Source: Sphingobacteriales bacterium 50-39
Lineage (GTDB): Bacteria; Bacteroidota; Bacteroidia; Chitinophagales; Chitinophagaceae
Assembly (NCBI GenBank): GCA_001898505.1
Contig: MKTZ01000025.1
Location: forward strand, 124,001-188,000
Reading direction: 5' to 3'
Length of the DNA: 64,000 nucleotides
How positions within the stretch are numbered: the stretch's first letter is position 1; each line of letters starts with the position of its first letter. The position numbers and the translations under genes were made by a program. Positions 28,841 to 37,143 of the stretch are shown here, one piece after another. The notes below the pieces were generated by a model, which saw only the letters and a program-made list of their open reading frames with translations, was not told the DNA's origin and did no database searches.

Positions 28841-29830
28841 TCACTTGTGTCTCACGAGGTCCCTCGGAAGAATGCCGAACTCTTTCTTGAAAGCTTTTGC
28901 GAAATGGCTAAGATTGGAAAAGCCTATCTCGCTGCCGGCCTGTTTGATGCTGCATTGGCCGGTGATCAGCATTTCTTTGGCCCGTTGGAGCCTGTTCTTA
29001 TTATAATAGTCATACAGGGTGTATCCGTATATCTGTTTGAAAAGATTCTTCAACTTGCTGGTGCTCATGAATACTTCATGGGCCAGTGATTCCAGCGAAG
29101 GGAAACCTTCCAGTCTGCTGCTGAGTATCTGTTCGATGTGCTGCATACTCTCGAGGTCGTTCTTTTTGATAGCTCTGGGCAGCGATGCCTGTTCCTGACG
29201 CAGGAACGAGTGAAGGAATTTCTCCGTCAGATGAATGATGCGTGACAGCCGGCGTATCTGGCTCAGCGGATCGTTCTCTTTCATTTCGAACAGCTCTTTG
29301 AGCGTCTCCCTATGTGGGAGGCTGACGAAATAAGGGTTGTCGGATAGGCTGTTGGCGCGGGCAAAGGCTTCGAGCTTGTCCAGGAGCTCTGTTGGCAGAT
29401 AACGGGAGGCGAGCTCATGTGTAGCGAAGATCATCAATCTCTTCACCGTGCTGCCGGCCGGTATTTTAATATGCAAGGGTTCCCGGGTGTCAGAAAGAAA
29501 AATGTCGTTTCGTAGGGAGCCTTTGTCTGCTGCAACAGGTTGGTCGTCCTTGAGCCATATTTCCTTATTTACTTCCACCTGGTTAAAGGAAAGGGAAAAT
29601 CCTTTGGCCCCATCCGGTTCGCGGTATATCTCAAGGTCGGAGCTAAGCCGGAAATTCATCACGGCATAAGAAAGATTTGGGCTCATGGTGTGAGCCAGGA
29701 TCGTTCCTTCTCCAAAATGAGGGGGCAAAACGAGCAAATGGTCTTTAACGGGAGTGTTCAGAAGCGCTGCGAATTCTTCCAACCATTTTTCATAGTTCTC
29801 CAGCTTGAATGAGTGCATTACCATGGTCAC
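28841..29830 (-). CDS. AraC family transcriptional regulator
   Basis: A 329-residue regulator. The C-terminal AraC/XylS double helix-turn-helix covers about residues 225-328 (LESLAHEVFMSTSKLKNLFK, then IKQAGSEIGFSNLSHFAKAF and the closing EFGILPRDLV). The N-terminal 210 residues have no recognised ligand domain but align along their whole length with the product of the neighbouring gene at 30090, for example YAVMNFRLSSDLEI against YVIMNFSLNDDLVF. The two are therefore tandem paralogs. The inducer is unknown; the kinase and desulfurase across the terminator are not obviously its targets. Confidence 0.88.
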   Translation of the reverse strand: MTMVMHSFKLENYEKWLEEFAALLNTPVKDHLLVLPPHFGEGTILAHTMSPNLSYAVMNFRLSSDLEIYREPDGAKGFSLSFNQVEVNKEIWLKDDQPVAADKGSLRNDIFLSDTREPLHIKIPAGSTVKRLMIFATHELASRYLPTELLDKLEAFARANSLSDNPYFVSLPHRETLKELFEMKENDPLSQIRRLSRIIHLTEKFLHSFLRQEQASLPRAIKKNDLESMQHIEQILSSRLEGFPSLESLAHEVFMSTSKLKNLFKQIYGYTLYDYYNKNRLQRAKEMLITGQCSIKQAGSEIGFSNLSHFAKAFKKEFGILPRDLVRHK

Positions 29831-30013
29831 ATTATTACGGGTCTACTCTAAAAAATTAATTACATCATCGGCAGCTGTCGTGGTTAAGAGGATAGAGTAC
29901 GCGCGGCCATTACCGCAAAAGGGCAAAATTACGGTAAATAGTTGTCGGGGATTGCCTGTAGGGAGTGTTTTAATAGCTGCAAAGGCTATTTAACGTTTTC
30001 TTGAGCCAGGTCA

Positions 30014-30074
30014 ATGCCGGGAAAGGGCATGTTCGCTAATATCCGAGCATTGGCTCGACGGACCTGTGGTCCGT
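30014..30074. repeat. Chain of three short hairpins between the AraC paralogs
   Basis: ATGCC/GGCAT (seven-base loop), CGAGC-attg-GCTCG and ACGGACC-tgt-GGTCCGT follow each other within 61 bases, just downstream of the AraC-type gene that ends at 30090. No U-run follows. The rest of the 260-base spacer (29831-30089) shows no gene. Confidence 0.55.
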
Positions 30075-30089
30075 TCGGGGGTCCTTTTA

Positions 30090-31091
30090 TTATCGGCCTT
30101 TGATGATCTCTTTTGGAAGAATGCCAAATTCTTTTTTGAATGCCTTTGCAAAGTTACTCAAATTTGAGAAACCAATGTTCAATCCTACTTGTTTTACGCT
30201 GAATTTGCCTGTTTGCAACATTTCTTTTGCTTTTTCCATCCTGTTGCGGTTGTAAAATTCGTATAGTTTCATTCCATATATCTGTTTGAACTTGGTCTTG
30301 AGCTTGGTCGAGCTCATCATGGCCGTTTTGGAAAGCATATCGATGGAGGGGAATTTATCCAGCTTGTTGTTGCTGAGTATACGCTCTATATCTTTCAGCG
30401 CCTCGATGTCTTTTTCTTTATCCCTTTGTTTTAATCCGCCGGACTCTTTCAGAAGGGGGACCTTGGTAAGGAAGGCATTGAGGAATTTTTCCGTCAGCAT
30501 GAGCACCCTGTTCTGTATAAGCAGATGGCTGATGGGAGCCCTGTGGTCGACGTTGAAGATGTCTTCCAGCAATTGCCGGTATTCAAAAGTGATGGGCTCC
30601 TTGTTGATGTTTCGCAATCGATTGTCCGCATATACGAGCAGGTCGAGCAATATATCTTTTTTGATACAGCGGCTGACAAAAGAGGGGCTGAAGAAGAGAC
30701 CGACTCGTCTTAGTCTCGACCCTCTTGAATAAGTTATCTCCAGGTCGTAATTGGTGGACGACAAAAAGATATTGCTCCTGTTGGGGCTTTTATCCGTGAT
30801 GGAATTGTGTGGTTCGCGGATCACGAAGAAATCGCTGACGTTGACCTGGTTGAAAAACAGGCTGAGACCGTATAGGGATGATTTTTTGCGAAGGAATACC
30901 AGGTCGTCATTCAGCGAGAAGTTCATGATGACATAGGATATATCCGTATTGATATTGGCTGCCATCACGTATCCATCCCCGATGGGGTAGGGGATCTGTA
31001 TCTTTCCGGCCATGACGGGCAATTTTAAGACCTTGCTGAAGCCCCTGAGCCAGCTGCGGAAATCTCTTAACTGATAAACATATCTTATCAT
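30090..31091 (-). CDS. AraC family transcriptional regulator, paralog of the neighbour
   Basis: A 333-residue protein from the ATG at 31091 (MIRYVYQLRDFRSWLRGF), a start that aligns with that of the paralog; an in-frame ATG at 31169 would add 26 residues. The AraC DNA-binding region is at about 230-332 (IDMLSKTAMMSSTKLKTKFK, VKQVGLNIGFSNLSNFAKAF, EFGILPKEII). The N-terminal half is related to the neighbour's and shares the motif FNQVNVSDFFVI/FNQVEVNKEIWL. Codon use is more AT-rich than in the paralog. It lies upstream of the first regulator on the same strand, separated by a hairpin-rich spacer. Confidence 0.87.
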   Translation of the reverse strand: MIRYVYQLRDFRSWLRGFSKVLKLPVMAGKIQIPYPIGDGYVMAANINTDISYVIMNFSLNDDLVFLRKKSSLYGLSLFFNQVNVSDFFVIREPHNSITDKSPNRSNIFLSSTNYDLEITYSRGSRLRRVGLFFSPSFVSRCIKKDILLDLLVYADNRLRNINKEPITFEYRQLLEDIFNVDHRAPISHLLIQNRVLMLTEKFLNAFLTKVPLLKESGGLKQRDKEKDIEALKDIERILSNNKLDKFPSIDMLSKTAMMSSTKLKTKFKQIYGMKLYEFYNRNRMEKAKEMLQTGKFSVKQVGLNIGFSNLSNFAKAFKKEFGILPKEIIKGR

Positions 31092-31304
31092 AGGACGATC
31101 GTTTAAGGCGACAGGTTTATTATCAGAGTAGATCCAATAGTAATTTAATGAAATTATGTCAAATTGCAATGACTCTTTTTCTATTCAACGACGGGGGAGA
31201 AGGTCTGATAAGCTAACGTAAAATAACACACGAACCGCAGTCGGGATGCAATGGGGACGTTTTTTGGACAAGAAAGCATTTTGGCCGGATGAAATACGCT
31301 GCGA

Positions 31305-31343
31305 GCAGGACGGACCTGCCGCTTCCTGCGGCTCCGGGAGGAG
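31305..31343. repeat. Chain of three short hairpins downstream of mutS
   Basis: GCAGG-acgga-CCTGC, CCGC-ttcct-GCGG and CTCC-ggga-GGAG run one after another just beyond the mutS stop (31352, minus strand). No T-run. The rest of the spacer 31092-31351 shows no gene. Confidence 0.5.
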
Positions 31344-31351
31344 ACGGGCGC

Positions 31352-33973
31352 TTATTTCAGGGTACTTTTTATCTCCTGCAGCTTGAGCAGGGCCTCAACG
31401 GGAGTCAACCGATTGATATCCACGCTTTCCAGCAGACGGCGGATATGGTCGAAGGTTTCCGTATGGGCATCGAAGATAGACAGCTGTAATTTTGGAGCGG
31501 CAATATCCTTTACGGCATCTCCGATGGAAGAGCCGGCCTGTTTGTCCTCCAGCTGACGGAGTATTTCGCCTGCCCTTTGAAGGAGGGCGGGGGGCATGCC
31601 TGCCAGTCTGGCTACGTGGATACCAAAGCTGTGGGTGCTGCCTCCGGGGGCCAGCTTGCGGAGGAAGATCACCTTATTACCCACTTCTTTATTGGTAATG
31701 TGATAGTTCCTGATGCGGGGCAGCTTGTTCTCCAGCTCATTGAGCTCATGGTAATGGGTGGCAAAAAGGGTCTTTGGGGCGTGCGGGGAATTGTGGAGAT
31801 ATTCCGCGATGCTCCAGGCTATGGATATGCCGTCATACGTGGAAGTGCCTCTTCCTATTTCATCGAGGAGCACAAGGCTGGCTGGAGTTATGTTGTTGAT
31901 GATGCTGGCTGTCTCGTTCATCTCGACCATGAAGGTGGATTCACCGGCGCTGAGATTGTCGGACGCGCCGACTCGTGTAAATATTTTATCCGTCAGCGGG
32001 ATCTTTGCGGCATCGCAGGGTACGAAGCTACCCATGTGGGCCATCAGGGTGATCAGCGCTGTCTGTCGCAGCAAAGCGCTTTTGCCGCTCATATTGGGGC
32101 CGGTGAGAATGATGATCTGCTGGGAGGAAGGGGATAGCAGCAGATCGTTTGCAATATATGTTTCTCCGGGAGGCAGGTTCCTTTCGATGACGGGATGGCG
32201 GCTTTCCCTGAGCTCCATTTCATGCCCTTCATGAAGGACGGGTTTTTTGTAATTGTATTGCAGCGCAACTGTCGCAAAGGTCAGGAGGCAATCCAGCTCG
32301 GCCAGCACCTGTCCATTGATCTGCATGGGGGCGATGTATTCCTGCAAGGCAGTCACAAGCTGGTCATACAATCCGGCCTCCAGCGCGAGTATCTTTTCTT
32401 CGGCGCCGGTGATCTGCTCTTCATATTCTTTCAGCTCGGGTGTGATATAACGTTCCGCGTTGGCCAGCGTCTGTTTGCGCATCCATTCCCCCGGCACTTT
32501 GTTCTTATGCGTGTTAGTGACTTCCAGATAATAGCCAAATACATTGTTGAAGCCTATCTTCAGAGAGGATATGCCTGATCTCTCCGCCTCTTTCTGCTGT
32601 AGCTCTACAAGATATTCTTTACCTCCCGTGGCTATTTTCCGGAGACGGTCCAGCTCTTCGTTGATGCCTGTGCGTATGGTATCGCCTTTGGCGACTGCCA
32701 CCGGTGGGTTGTCCATGATGGTGGAGCAGATCCTTTCCATGATGGGCCGGCAGATATCCAATCGTGCGGTGAGTTGACGGATATGCTCGTCGGGGATCCC
32801 GGCGCCTGTCAGTTTTATTTCGGCGATGTGTTGGAGACCTTTTGCCAGCACCAGCAGCTCACGGGGATTGATCTTTTTCACCGGGATCTTGCTTACCAGC
32901 CTTTCGATGTCGCCGCACTGATGGATATGGCGGGAGAGGCTACCCCGCAGATCGGGATCTTTGATGCAGCATTCGACGGCGTCCAGGCGCCGCTGGATCT
33001 GCAGGATGTCTTTTAAAGGCATGAGCAGCCAGCGTTTCAGCAGCCGTGCTCCCATGGGGGATACGGTATGGTCCAGCACTTTCAGGAGGCTGAGGCCTTG
33101 TTCGCGGTTGTCGGAACCTGCCAGCAATTCCAGGTTGCGGATGGTGAACTTATCCATCCACAGATAGTCTTCTTTATCCAGACGCTGGATGGAGCTGATG
33201 TGCTGGAGGTGCGGGTGTTCGGTGTCTTTTAAATAATGTAATACGGCTCCGGCCGCTACGATGCCCTCATGCATGTGCTCTACGCCGAATCCTTTGAAGC
33301 TGTGGGTCTGGAAATGTTTGAGGAGACTGTCTGTGGCGTAGGCCTCTTCGAAGATCCAGTCTTCCATTGTATAGGTGTAGAACCGGGGCCCGAATGTTTC
33401 CTTAAAGTGTTTTTGGAAGTTGCGCTGGAAGACGACTTCGGCAGGGCGGAGTGTTTGCAGCAATTTATCTATGTATTCGGTATCTCCTTCCGCTACAAAG
33501 AATTCGCCTGTGCTGATATCGAGGAAGGCGATGCCCAGGCCGTTCCTGTCATCGGGCCAGTGGTTGGGAAAGTAGATGCCTGCCAGGAAATTATTGCTAT
33601 TGCCTTCCAATAACTTTTCATTGGTGGCGACCCCGGGGGTTACCATTTCCGTGACGCCCCGTTTGACGATGCCTTTGACGGATTTGGGGTCTTCGAGCTG
33701 ATCGCAGATAGCGACGCGATAGCCTGCTTTTACGAGCTTGTGGAGGTAGGTATCCAGGGAGTGGTGGGGGAAGCCTGCCAGCTCGAGGGAGTGGGCGGCG
33801 CCGTTGTTGCGTTTGGTGAGGGTGATGCCCAGGACCCTTGAGGCGGTGATGGCATCTCCTCCGAAAGTCTCATAGAAGTCGCCTACGCGGAAGAGGAGAA
33901 CGGCATCGGGGTATTTTTGTTTGATGGCCCGGTGCTGTTGCATGAGAGGAGTATCTGCGCTGGATTTTGCCAT
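31352..33973 (-). CDS. mutS: DNA mismatch repair ATPase MutS
   Basis: An 873-residue MutS. The start is taken at 33973 (MAKSSADTPLMQQHRAIKQK) because the ten codons upstream are not family-like. The mismatch-reading motif is present as DFYETFGGDA (Phe-x-Glu type) near residue 33. Connector, core and clamp domains follow in order. The ATPase domain has Walker A GPNMSGKS near residue 624, Walker B LVLLDEIGRGTSTYDG and FATHYHELNEL. The length matches MutS1. No mutL is in the window. A hairpin terminator of the upstream small gene lies just before the start. Confidence 0.96.
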   Translation of the reverse strand: MAKSSADTPLMQQHRAIKQKYPDAVLLFRVGDFYETFGGDAITASRVLGITLTKRNNGAAHSLELAGFPHHSLDTYLHKLVKAGYRVAICDQLEDPKSVKGIVKRGVTEMVTPGVATNEKLLEGNSNNFLAGIYFPNHWPDDRNGLGIAFLDISTGEFFVAEGDTEYIDKLLQTLRPAEVVFQRNFQKHFKETFGPRFYTYTMEDWIFEEAYATDSLLKHFQTHSFKGFGVEHMHEGIVAAGAVLHYLKDTEHPHLQHISSIQRLDKEDYLWMDKFTIRNLELLAGSDNREQGLSLLKVLDHTVSPMGARLLKRWLLMPLKDILQIQRRLDAVECCIKDPDLRGSLSRHIHQCGDIERLVSKIPVKKINPRELLVLAKGLQHIAEIKLTGAGIPDEHIRQLTARLDICRPIMERICSTIMDNPPVAVAKGDTIRTGINEELDRLRKIATGGKEYLVELQQKEAERSGISSLKIGFNNVFGYYLEVTNTHKNKVPGEWMRKQTLANAERYITPELKEYEEQITGAEEKILALEAGLYDQLVTALQEYIAPMQINGQVLAELDCLLTFATVALQYNYKKPVLHEGHEMELRESRHPVIERNLPPGETYIANDLLLSPSSQQIIILTGPNMSGKSALLRQTALITLMAHMGSFVPCDAAKIPLTDKIFTRVGASDNLSAGESTFMVEMNETASIINNITPASLVLLDEIGRGTSTYDGISIAWSIAEYLHNSPHAPKTLFATHYHELNELENKLPRIRNYHITNKEVGNKVIFLRKLAPGGSTHSFGIHVARLAGMPPALLQRAGEILRQLEDKQAGSSIGDAVKDIAAPKLQLSIFDAHTETFDHIRRLLESVDINRLTPVEALLKLQEIKSTLK

Positions 33974-33990
33974 GGGGTGACAAAAATAAG

Positions 33991-34022
33991 AAAGCCTCCA
34001 CAAATGGATGGGGAGGCTTTTT
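33991..34022 (-). terminator. Hairpin terminator after the small DUF6934-linked gene
   Basis: AAAGCCTCC/GGAGGCTTT with a 12-base loop; reading leftward it is followed by an AT-rich run (cttatttttg). It separates the 53-residue ORF from mutS. Confidence 0.65.
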
Positions 34023-34046
34023 GTATGGGGATAAGTTGGTGGAAAG

Positions 34047-34208
34047 TTATAGTGTCGGGCTAATAGACCGCCTGATGGCTTCCCTCTGCCTTTCGATGTA
34101 TTCGAGAAGAGAGTTATTGGAGCCTTTTTTAAATTTGGCGGCTACCATGTCCAATAATTCAGACTTTTCCTGTCTGGTCAATTTCTTTTTGTTGTTTTTA
34201 GATGTCAT
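34047..34208 (-). CDS. Small basic protein (53 aa) linked to the DUF6934 gene
   Basis: A short ORF from ATG 34208 (or 34214) to TAA 34047. The product begins MTSKNNKKKLTRQEKSELLD, continues MVAAKFKKGSNNSLLEYIER and ends RRSISPTL. It is highly charged, probably helical, with no signal peptide. Its start lies inside the 3' end of the DUF6934 gene (overlap about 11-17 bases), so translation is likely coupled, and a terminator follows. The composition is AT-rich like its partner and unlike the flanking mutS and TrmH genes. Function unknown; a two-gene module such as toxin-antitoxin is possible. Confidence 0.6.
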   Translation of the reverse strand: MTSKNNKKKLTRQEKSELLDMVAAKFKKGSNNSLLEYIERQREAIRRSISPTL

Positions 34209-34767
34209 GGTCATCAAATTTACGCTTTTTCAGAAGAACGATCCGGTAATTGTTTTCTTTATTGTATTCTACTTTAAGTAATTGATTATCAATATCTATT
34301 ATGCCTCCATAAAATATATATTCCTTGGTCAAACTATCAAAATTCTTATTGACATAATTTCTATAGATATTGATCCGACGGTGCGCATTCCTGCATTCAG
34401 CCAACGGGCATCTTTTTTTGCAGGTGAGGCGGCAATTGTCTTGGAATTCCTGTGTACTATCGCTGCCCTGGACCATCAGCATGGCATTTTGCCAAATCGA
34501 AAAAAAGCAAGGTATAGTAGCAAGTACTGTATGGAAGACCTTATAAGCATCGCCGTTGTCGGTGGTTTTGTCGATATGGTATGAGTTAGTACTGATATCG
34601 TAATCACTTAGGGCCAGATTGTATAATGGATATTCTTGTAAGTCCAGGACGTAATAATATAGAACGACTTTAATGATATTCTTTTTGCCTTCGCTGAAGA
34701 AAAAGAAATGGACATCCCTCTCCGATATTTTGCTCCTAATCTCATAGGTGTCGGTAAAATGGCTCAT
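34198..34767 (-). CDS. DUF6934-like protein
   Basis: A 189-residue cytoplasmic protein. The layout (FFFFSEGKKNIIKVVLYYYV, YNLALSDYD, then DAYKVFHTVLATI, FFSIWQNAMLMVQGSDST, and CRNAHRRINIYRNYV) matches, as I recall it, the DUF6934 family of Bacteroidota, a short alpha/beta protein of unknown activity. The Cys-rich LTCKKRCPLAEC segment is unusual. Base composition is far more AT-rich than that of neighbouring housekeeping genes, suggesting acquisition. It overlaps a downstream small ORF and is bounded by hairpins on both sides. Confidence 0.65.
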   Translation of the reverse strand: MSHFTDTYEIRSKISERDVHFFFFSEGKKNIIKVVLYYYVLDLQEYPLYNLALSDYDISTNSYHIDKTTDNGDAYKVFHTVLATIPCFFSIWQNAMLMVQGSDSTQEFQDNCRLTCKKRCPLAECRNAHRRINIYRNYVNKNFDSLTKEYIFYGGIIDIDNQLLKVEYNKENNYRIVLLKKRKFDDHDI

Positions 34768-34823
34768 AAACTATTGATAAGGTTTAGGGCAAATTTACCT
34801 ACACTATCAGCACCTAAAAAATG

Positions 34824-34856
34824 AAAAAAGCCTGTCATTAAACTATGATAACAGGC
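34824..34856 (-). terminator. Leftward-facing terminator between the DUF6934 island and the TrmH gene
   Basis: GCCTGT (34830) pairs with ACAGGC (34851), extended by TCAT/ATGA inside. On the minus strand it is followed at once by six T and a further T-rich run, so it would stop leftward transcripts entering the DUF6934 island. Confidence 0.55.
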
Positions 34857-34902
34857 CCCGAACTTTATTTTTTACTATGCCAGAAATTCCTTAGAACCAA
34901 TG

Positions 34903-34910
34903 TACCTTTG
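34903..34910 (+). promoter_or_regulatory. Bacteroidota-type -7 box before the TrmH-family gene
   Basis: TACCTTTG is an exact TAnnTTTG match and ends three bases before the ATG at 34914. Either the mRNA is nearly leaderless or the ATG at 34929 is used. Confidence 0.6.
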
Positions 34911-34913
34911 CGC

Positions 34914-35453
34914 ATGCGCAAACTAGGTATGGATGAGCTGAACCGGCTGTCGGTGGATGAGTTCCGCGAGTCGGCAAAAATGCCGGTGGTGGTTGTTCTG
35001 GATAATATCCGTAGTATGCACAATGTGGGAAGTGTGTTCCGGACGGCAGATGCTTTTCTCATCCAGGGGATCTATCTCTGCGGCTACACGCCACAGCCTC
35101 CGCACCGGGATATAAACAAGACCGCACTGGGGGCAACCGATACCGTAGAATGGAAGTATTTCCAGGATATACAAGAGGCGTTGAAGGAGTTGAAGGAGGA
35201 GGGGTATCGGGTATTTGCCGTAGAGCAGGTGGAGAACAGCATACCGCTGCAGGAGATGGCCCGGCAACATTCCGGAAAGACGGTTGTTGTATTCGGGAAT
35301 GAGGTGAGCGGCGTAGGGGAGGGGGCATTGAAGCTTTGTGATGGCAGCGTCGAGATACCCCAGTGGGGGATGAAACATTCGTTGAATATTTCCATTGCCG
35401 CGGGGATCGTCCTGTGGGAACTGGCAAGAAACTATAGATTTGATACATTATGA
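34914..35453 (+). CDS. TrmH/SpoU-family RNA 2'-O-methyltransferase
   Basis: A 179-residue SPOUT enzyme. Motif 1 is NIRSMHNVGSVFRTADAF (catalytic Arg), motif 2 is VVVFGNEVSGVGEG and motif 3 is IPQWGMKHSLNISIAAGI. It methylates a ribose in tRNA or rRNA; the exact site is not readable. The start at 34914 (MRKLGMDELNRLSVDEF) matches the usual family N-terminus, whereas the frame open from 34845 crosses the promoter. It lacks the N-terminal substrate-binding domain of RlmB. The stop overlaps the next start as ATGA, coupling it to the prenyltransferase gene. Confidence 0.88.
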   Translation: MRKLGMDELNRLSVDEFRESAKMPVVVVLDNIRSMHNVGSVFRTADAFLIQGIYLCGYTPQPPHRDINKTALGATDTVEWKYFQDIQEALKELKEEGYRVFAVEQVENSIPLQEMARQHSGKTVVVFGNEVSGVGEGALKLCDGSVEIPQWGMKHSLNISIAAGIVLWELARNYRFDTL

Positions 35454-36436
35454 GTAAAGTGAAGAGCTACCTGAGCCTGATACGTTTCTCGCACACCATT
35501 TTCGCGATGCCCTTTGCGATGATCGGGTTCTTTCTGGGAATAATGCAGGTGTATTGGTCCTGGCAACCCGGATGGCATATGGTCTTATCTCCTTTGCGAG
35601 GATGGCCCATGCTTTTCGGGCCTCATGCGGAGTCCGATTATTGGAGAGGGGCTCCGCACAACGTGGAACAAGTGGGAATGAGGTTCGTTCTGGTCATCGC
35701 CTGCATGATCTTTGCCCGGAGCGCGGCCATGGCCTTCAACCGCTGGCTGGATGCGAAATGGGATGCGCTCAATCCCCGCACGGCCATTCGCGAAATACCG
35801 GCCGGGATCATTTCAAAGAACAGCGCCCTGCGGTTTGTCATCTTCAACTGTCTGGCATTTATCGCCTGCACCTGGTTTATCAATCCCCTGTGTTTTGCTC
35901 TTTCTTTTGTTGCCCTGGCCGTTGTGCTGGGCTATAGCTATACCAAGCGCTTTACTCCTCTTTGTCACCTGGTGCTGGGGGTGGGTCTCTCCCTGGCTCC
36001 CATCGGGGCCTACCTGGCTGTGACAGGTCATTTTGCCCTGCTCCCGCTGCTTTTTTCCTTTGCCGTTATCTTCTGGGTCAGCGGCTTCGACATCATCTAT
36101 GCCCTGCAGGATGAAGAGTTCGACCGGACCCAAAAGCTCTATTCCATGCCATCCTGGCTGGGAAAGGCCAACGCGCTGCGGGTGTCCGAGCTGCTGCATG
36201 TGCTGAGCACCGTTTGTGTGGTGGCGGCTGGTGTCTATGGCGGCTTCGGATGGCTGTACTGGGGTGGGATCGCCGTCTTTATGGGGATGCTGATCTACCA
36301 GCATATCCTCGTCAAACCCAATGACCTGAGCAGGGTGAACCTGGCTTTTATGACTGCCAATGGGATTGCCAGCGTTGTTTTTGCCGTTTTTGTTATTGCC
36401 GACCTTTTTTTGCATCAGGCCACGACGATCGGGTAA
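35450..36436 (+). CDS. UbiA-family prenyltransferase (MqnP/UbiA-like)
   Basis: A 328-residue membrane enzyme with about eight helices. The first Asp-rich motif is NRWLDAKWDALNPRTA, the second DIIYALQDEEFD, as in 4-hydroxybenzoate-type polyprenyltransferases. In menaquinone-using Bacteroidota such proteins are annotated as UbiA or as MqnP of the futalosine pathway, so a quinone role is likely. An extra loop after the first helix (about residues 28-70) is present. The gene is translationally coupled to the TrmH-family gene. Confidence 0.87.
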   Translation: MSKVKSYLSLIRFSHTIFAMPFAMIGFFLGIMQVYWSWQPGWHMVLSPLRGWPMLFGPHAESDYWRGAPHNVEQVGMRFVLVIACMIFARSAAMAFNRWLDAKWDALNPRTAIREIPAGIISKNSALRFVIFNCLAFIACTWFINPLCFALSFVALAVVLGYSYTKRFTPLCHLVLGVGLSLAPIGAYLAVTGHFALLPLLFSFAVIFWVSGFDIIYALQDEEFDRTQKLYSMPSWLGKANALRVSELLHVLSTVCVVAAGVYGGFGWLYWGGIAVFMGMLIYQHILVKPNDLSRVNLAFMTANGIASVVFAVFVIADLFLHQATTIG

Positions 36437-36483
36437 AAGGCCGGGCACGGGTAAAAATTATGCGCATAGTTTAAATTTATGCG

Positions 36484-36491
36484 TATATTTG
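36484..36491 (+). promoter_or_regulatory. Bacteroidota-type -7 box before the DUF6364/PIN module
   Basis: TATATTTG, an exact TAnnTTTG match, ends five bases before the antitoxin ATG at 36497. Confidence 0.55.
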
Positions 36492-36496
36492 CGTCC

Positions 36497-36739
36497 ATGA
36501 AAGAGCGACTCAATCTTACCATCGACGCCGAATTGGTAGAATCCATGAAGGCGTATGCCGCCAGCAAGCAGATGAGTGTATCCGAGCTGGTGGAGAGCTA
36601 TTTCAGGACAGTGACCAAGCCCCTGCAGCGGAAGAATATCGTAGACATGGTGGATGGATTGGAGGCGGCGAACGAACCTCCCGCCGACTGGCGGGCGAAG
36701 CCTGTTCGTTTTGATATGGAGGCAAAATATGGCGTTTAG
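36497..36739 (+). CDS. DUF6364-type antitoxin
   Basis: An 80-residue protein, start at 36497 (MKERLNLTIDAELVESMKAY); the ATG at 36479 lies upstream of the promoter box. The N-terminal ribbon-helix-helix pattern (LNLTIDAELVESMKAYAASK, then MSVSELVESYFRTV) and the C-terminal tail with a conserved Pro-Trp region (EPPADWRAKPVRFDMEAKYG) suit an antitoxin that binds its own operator through the RHH part and the toxin through the tail. Its 3' end overlaps the PIN gene by 11 bases. Confidence 0.8.
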   Translation: MKERLNLTIDAELVESMKAYAASKQMSVSELVESYFRTVTKPLQRKNIVDMVDGLEAANEPPADWRAKPVRFDMEAKYGV

Positions 36740-37142
36740 GATCTTTTTAGACACGGATATTCTGCTGGACTTTGCCTTAAAAAAGGACAGGACTGCACGC
36801 CAGCTGATGGAGTGGGCGGTAAAAGGCAGGGTACAGGCCTTTATTACGAATTACACTGTACAAGTGGCCGGTTACTGGTTGACAAAGGCCTATGGATCGG
36901 TAAAGGCGAAAGAGCTGTTGTCTACCCTTCTTGCGGACGTACAGGTCATCGATATTGCGCATGCTATCACGGTGGATGCGTTACATTCCCGGATAGACGA
37001 TATGGACCTGGCATTACAATATTATACCGCCCTGCATCATAAGTTAGATTATTTTATCACCCGGGCCGATGGGCTGGACGGGGCTTTGAGCCCGGTGCTG
37101 CCGACGTGTTCACCTGAAATATTCATCCAAAACAACAGTTAG
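36729..37142 (+). CDS. PIN domain toxin (VapC-like ribonuclease)
   Basis: A 137-residue PIN protein. The first acidic residue is Asp8 in FLDTDILLDFALK. Further conserved acids appear around DDMDLALQYYTA and LDYFITRADGLDGAL near the C-terminus. PIN toxins are Mg-dependent RNases that usually cut tRNA or rRNA. The start at 36729 lies within the antitoxin gene (11-base overlap), the usual arrangement. The pair is inserted between a prenyltransferase gene and ruvX. Confidence 0.82.
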   Translation: MAFRIFLDTDILLDFALKKDRTARQLMEWAVKGRVQAFITNYTVQVAGYWLTKAYGSVKAKELLSTLLADVQVIDIAHAITVDALHSRIDDMDLALQYYTALHHKLDYFITRADGLDGALSPVLPTCSPEIFIQNNS

Positions 37143-37143
37143 C

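Noticed and set aside
30014-30074. Small CRISPR-like repeat array
   Set aside because: The hairpins differ in sequence, have no regular spacers, and no cas genes are present.
34824-34878. Riboswitch or leader for the TrmH-family gene
   Set aside because: The hairpin precedes the -7 box at 34903, so it would not be in that transcript; its T-run faces left.
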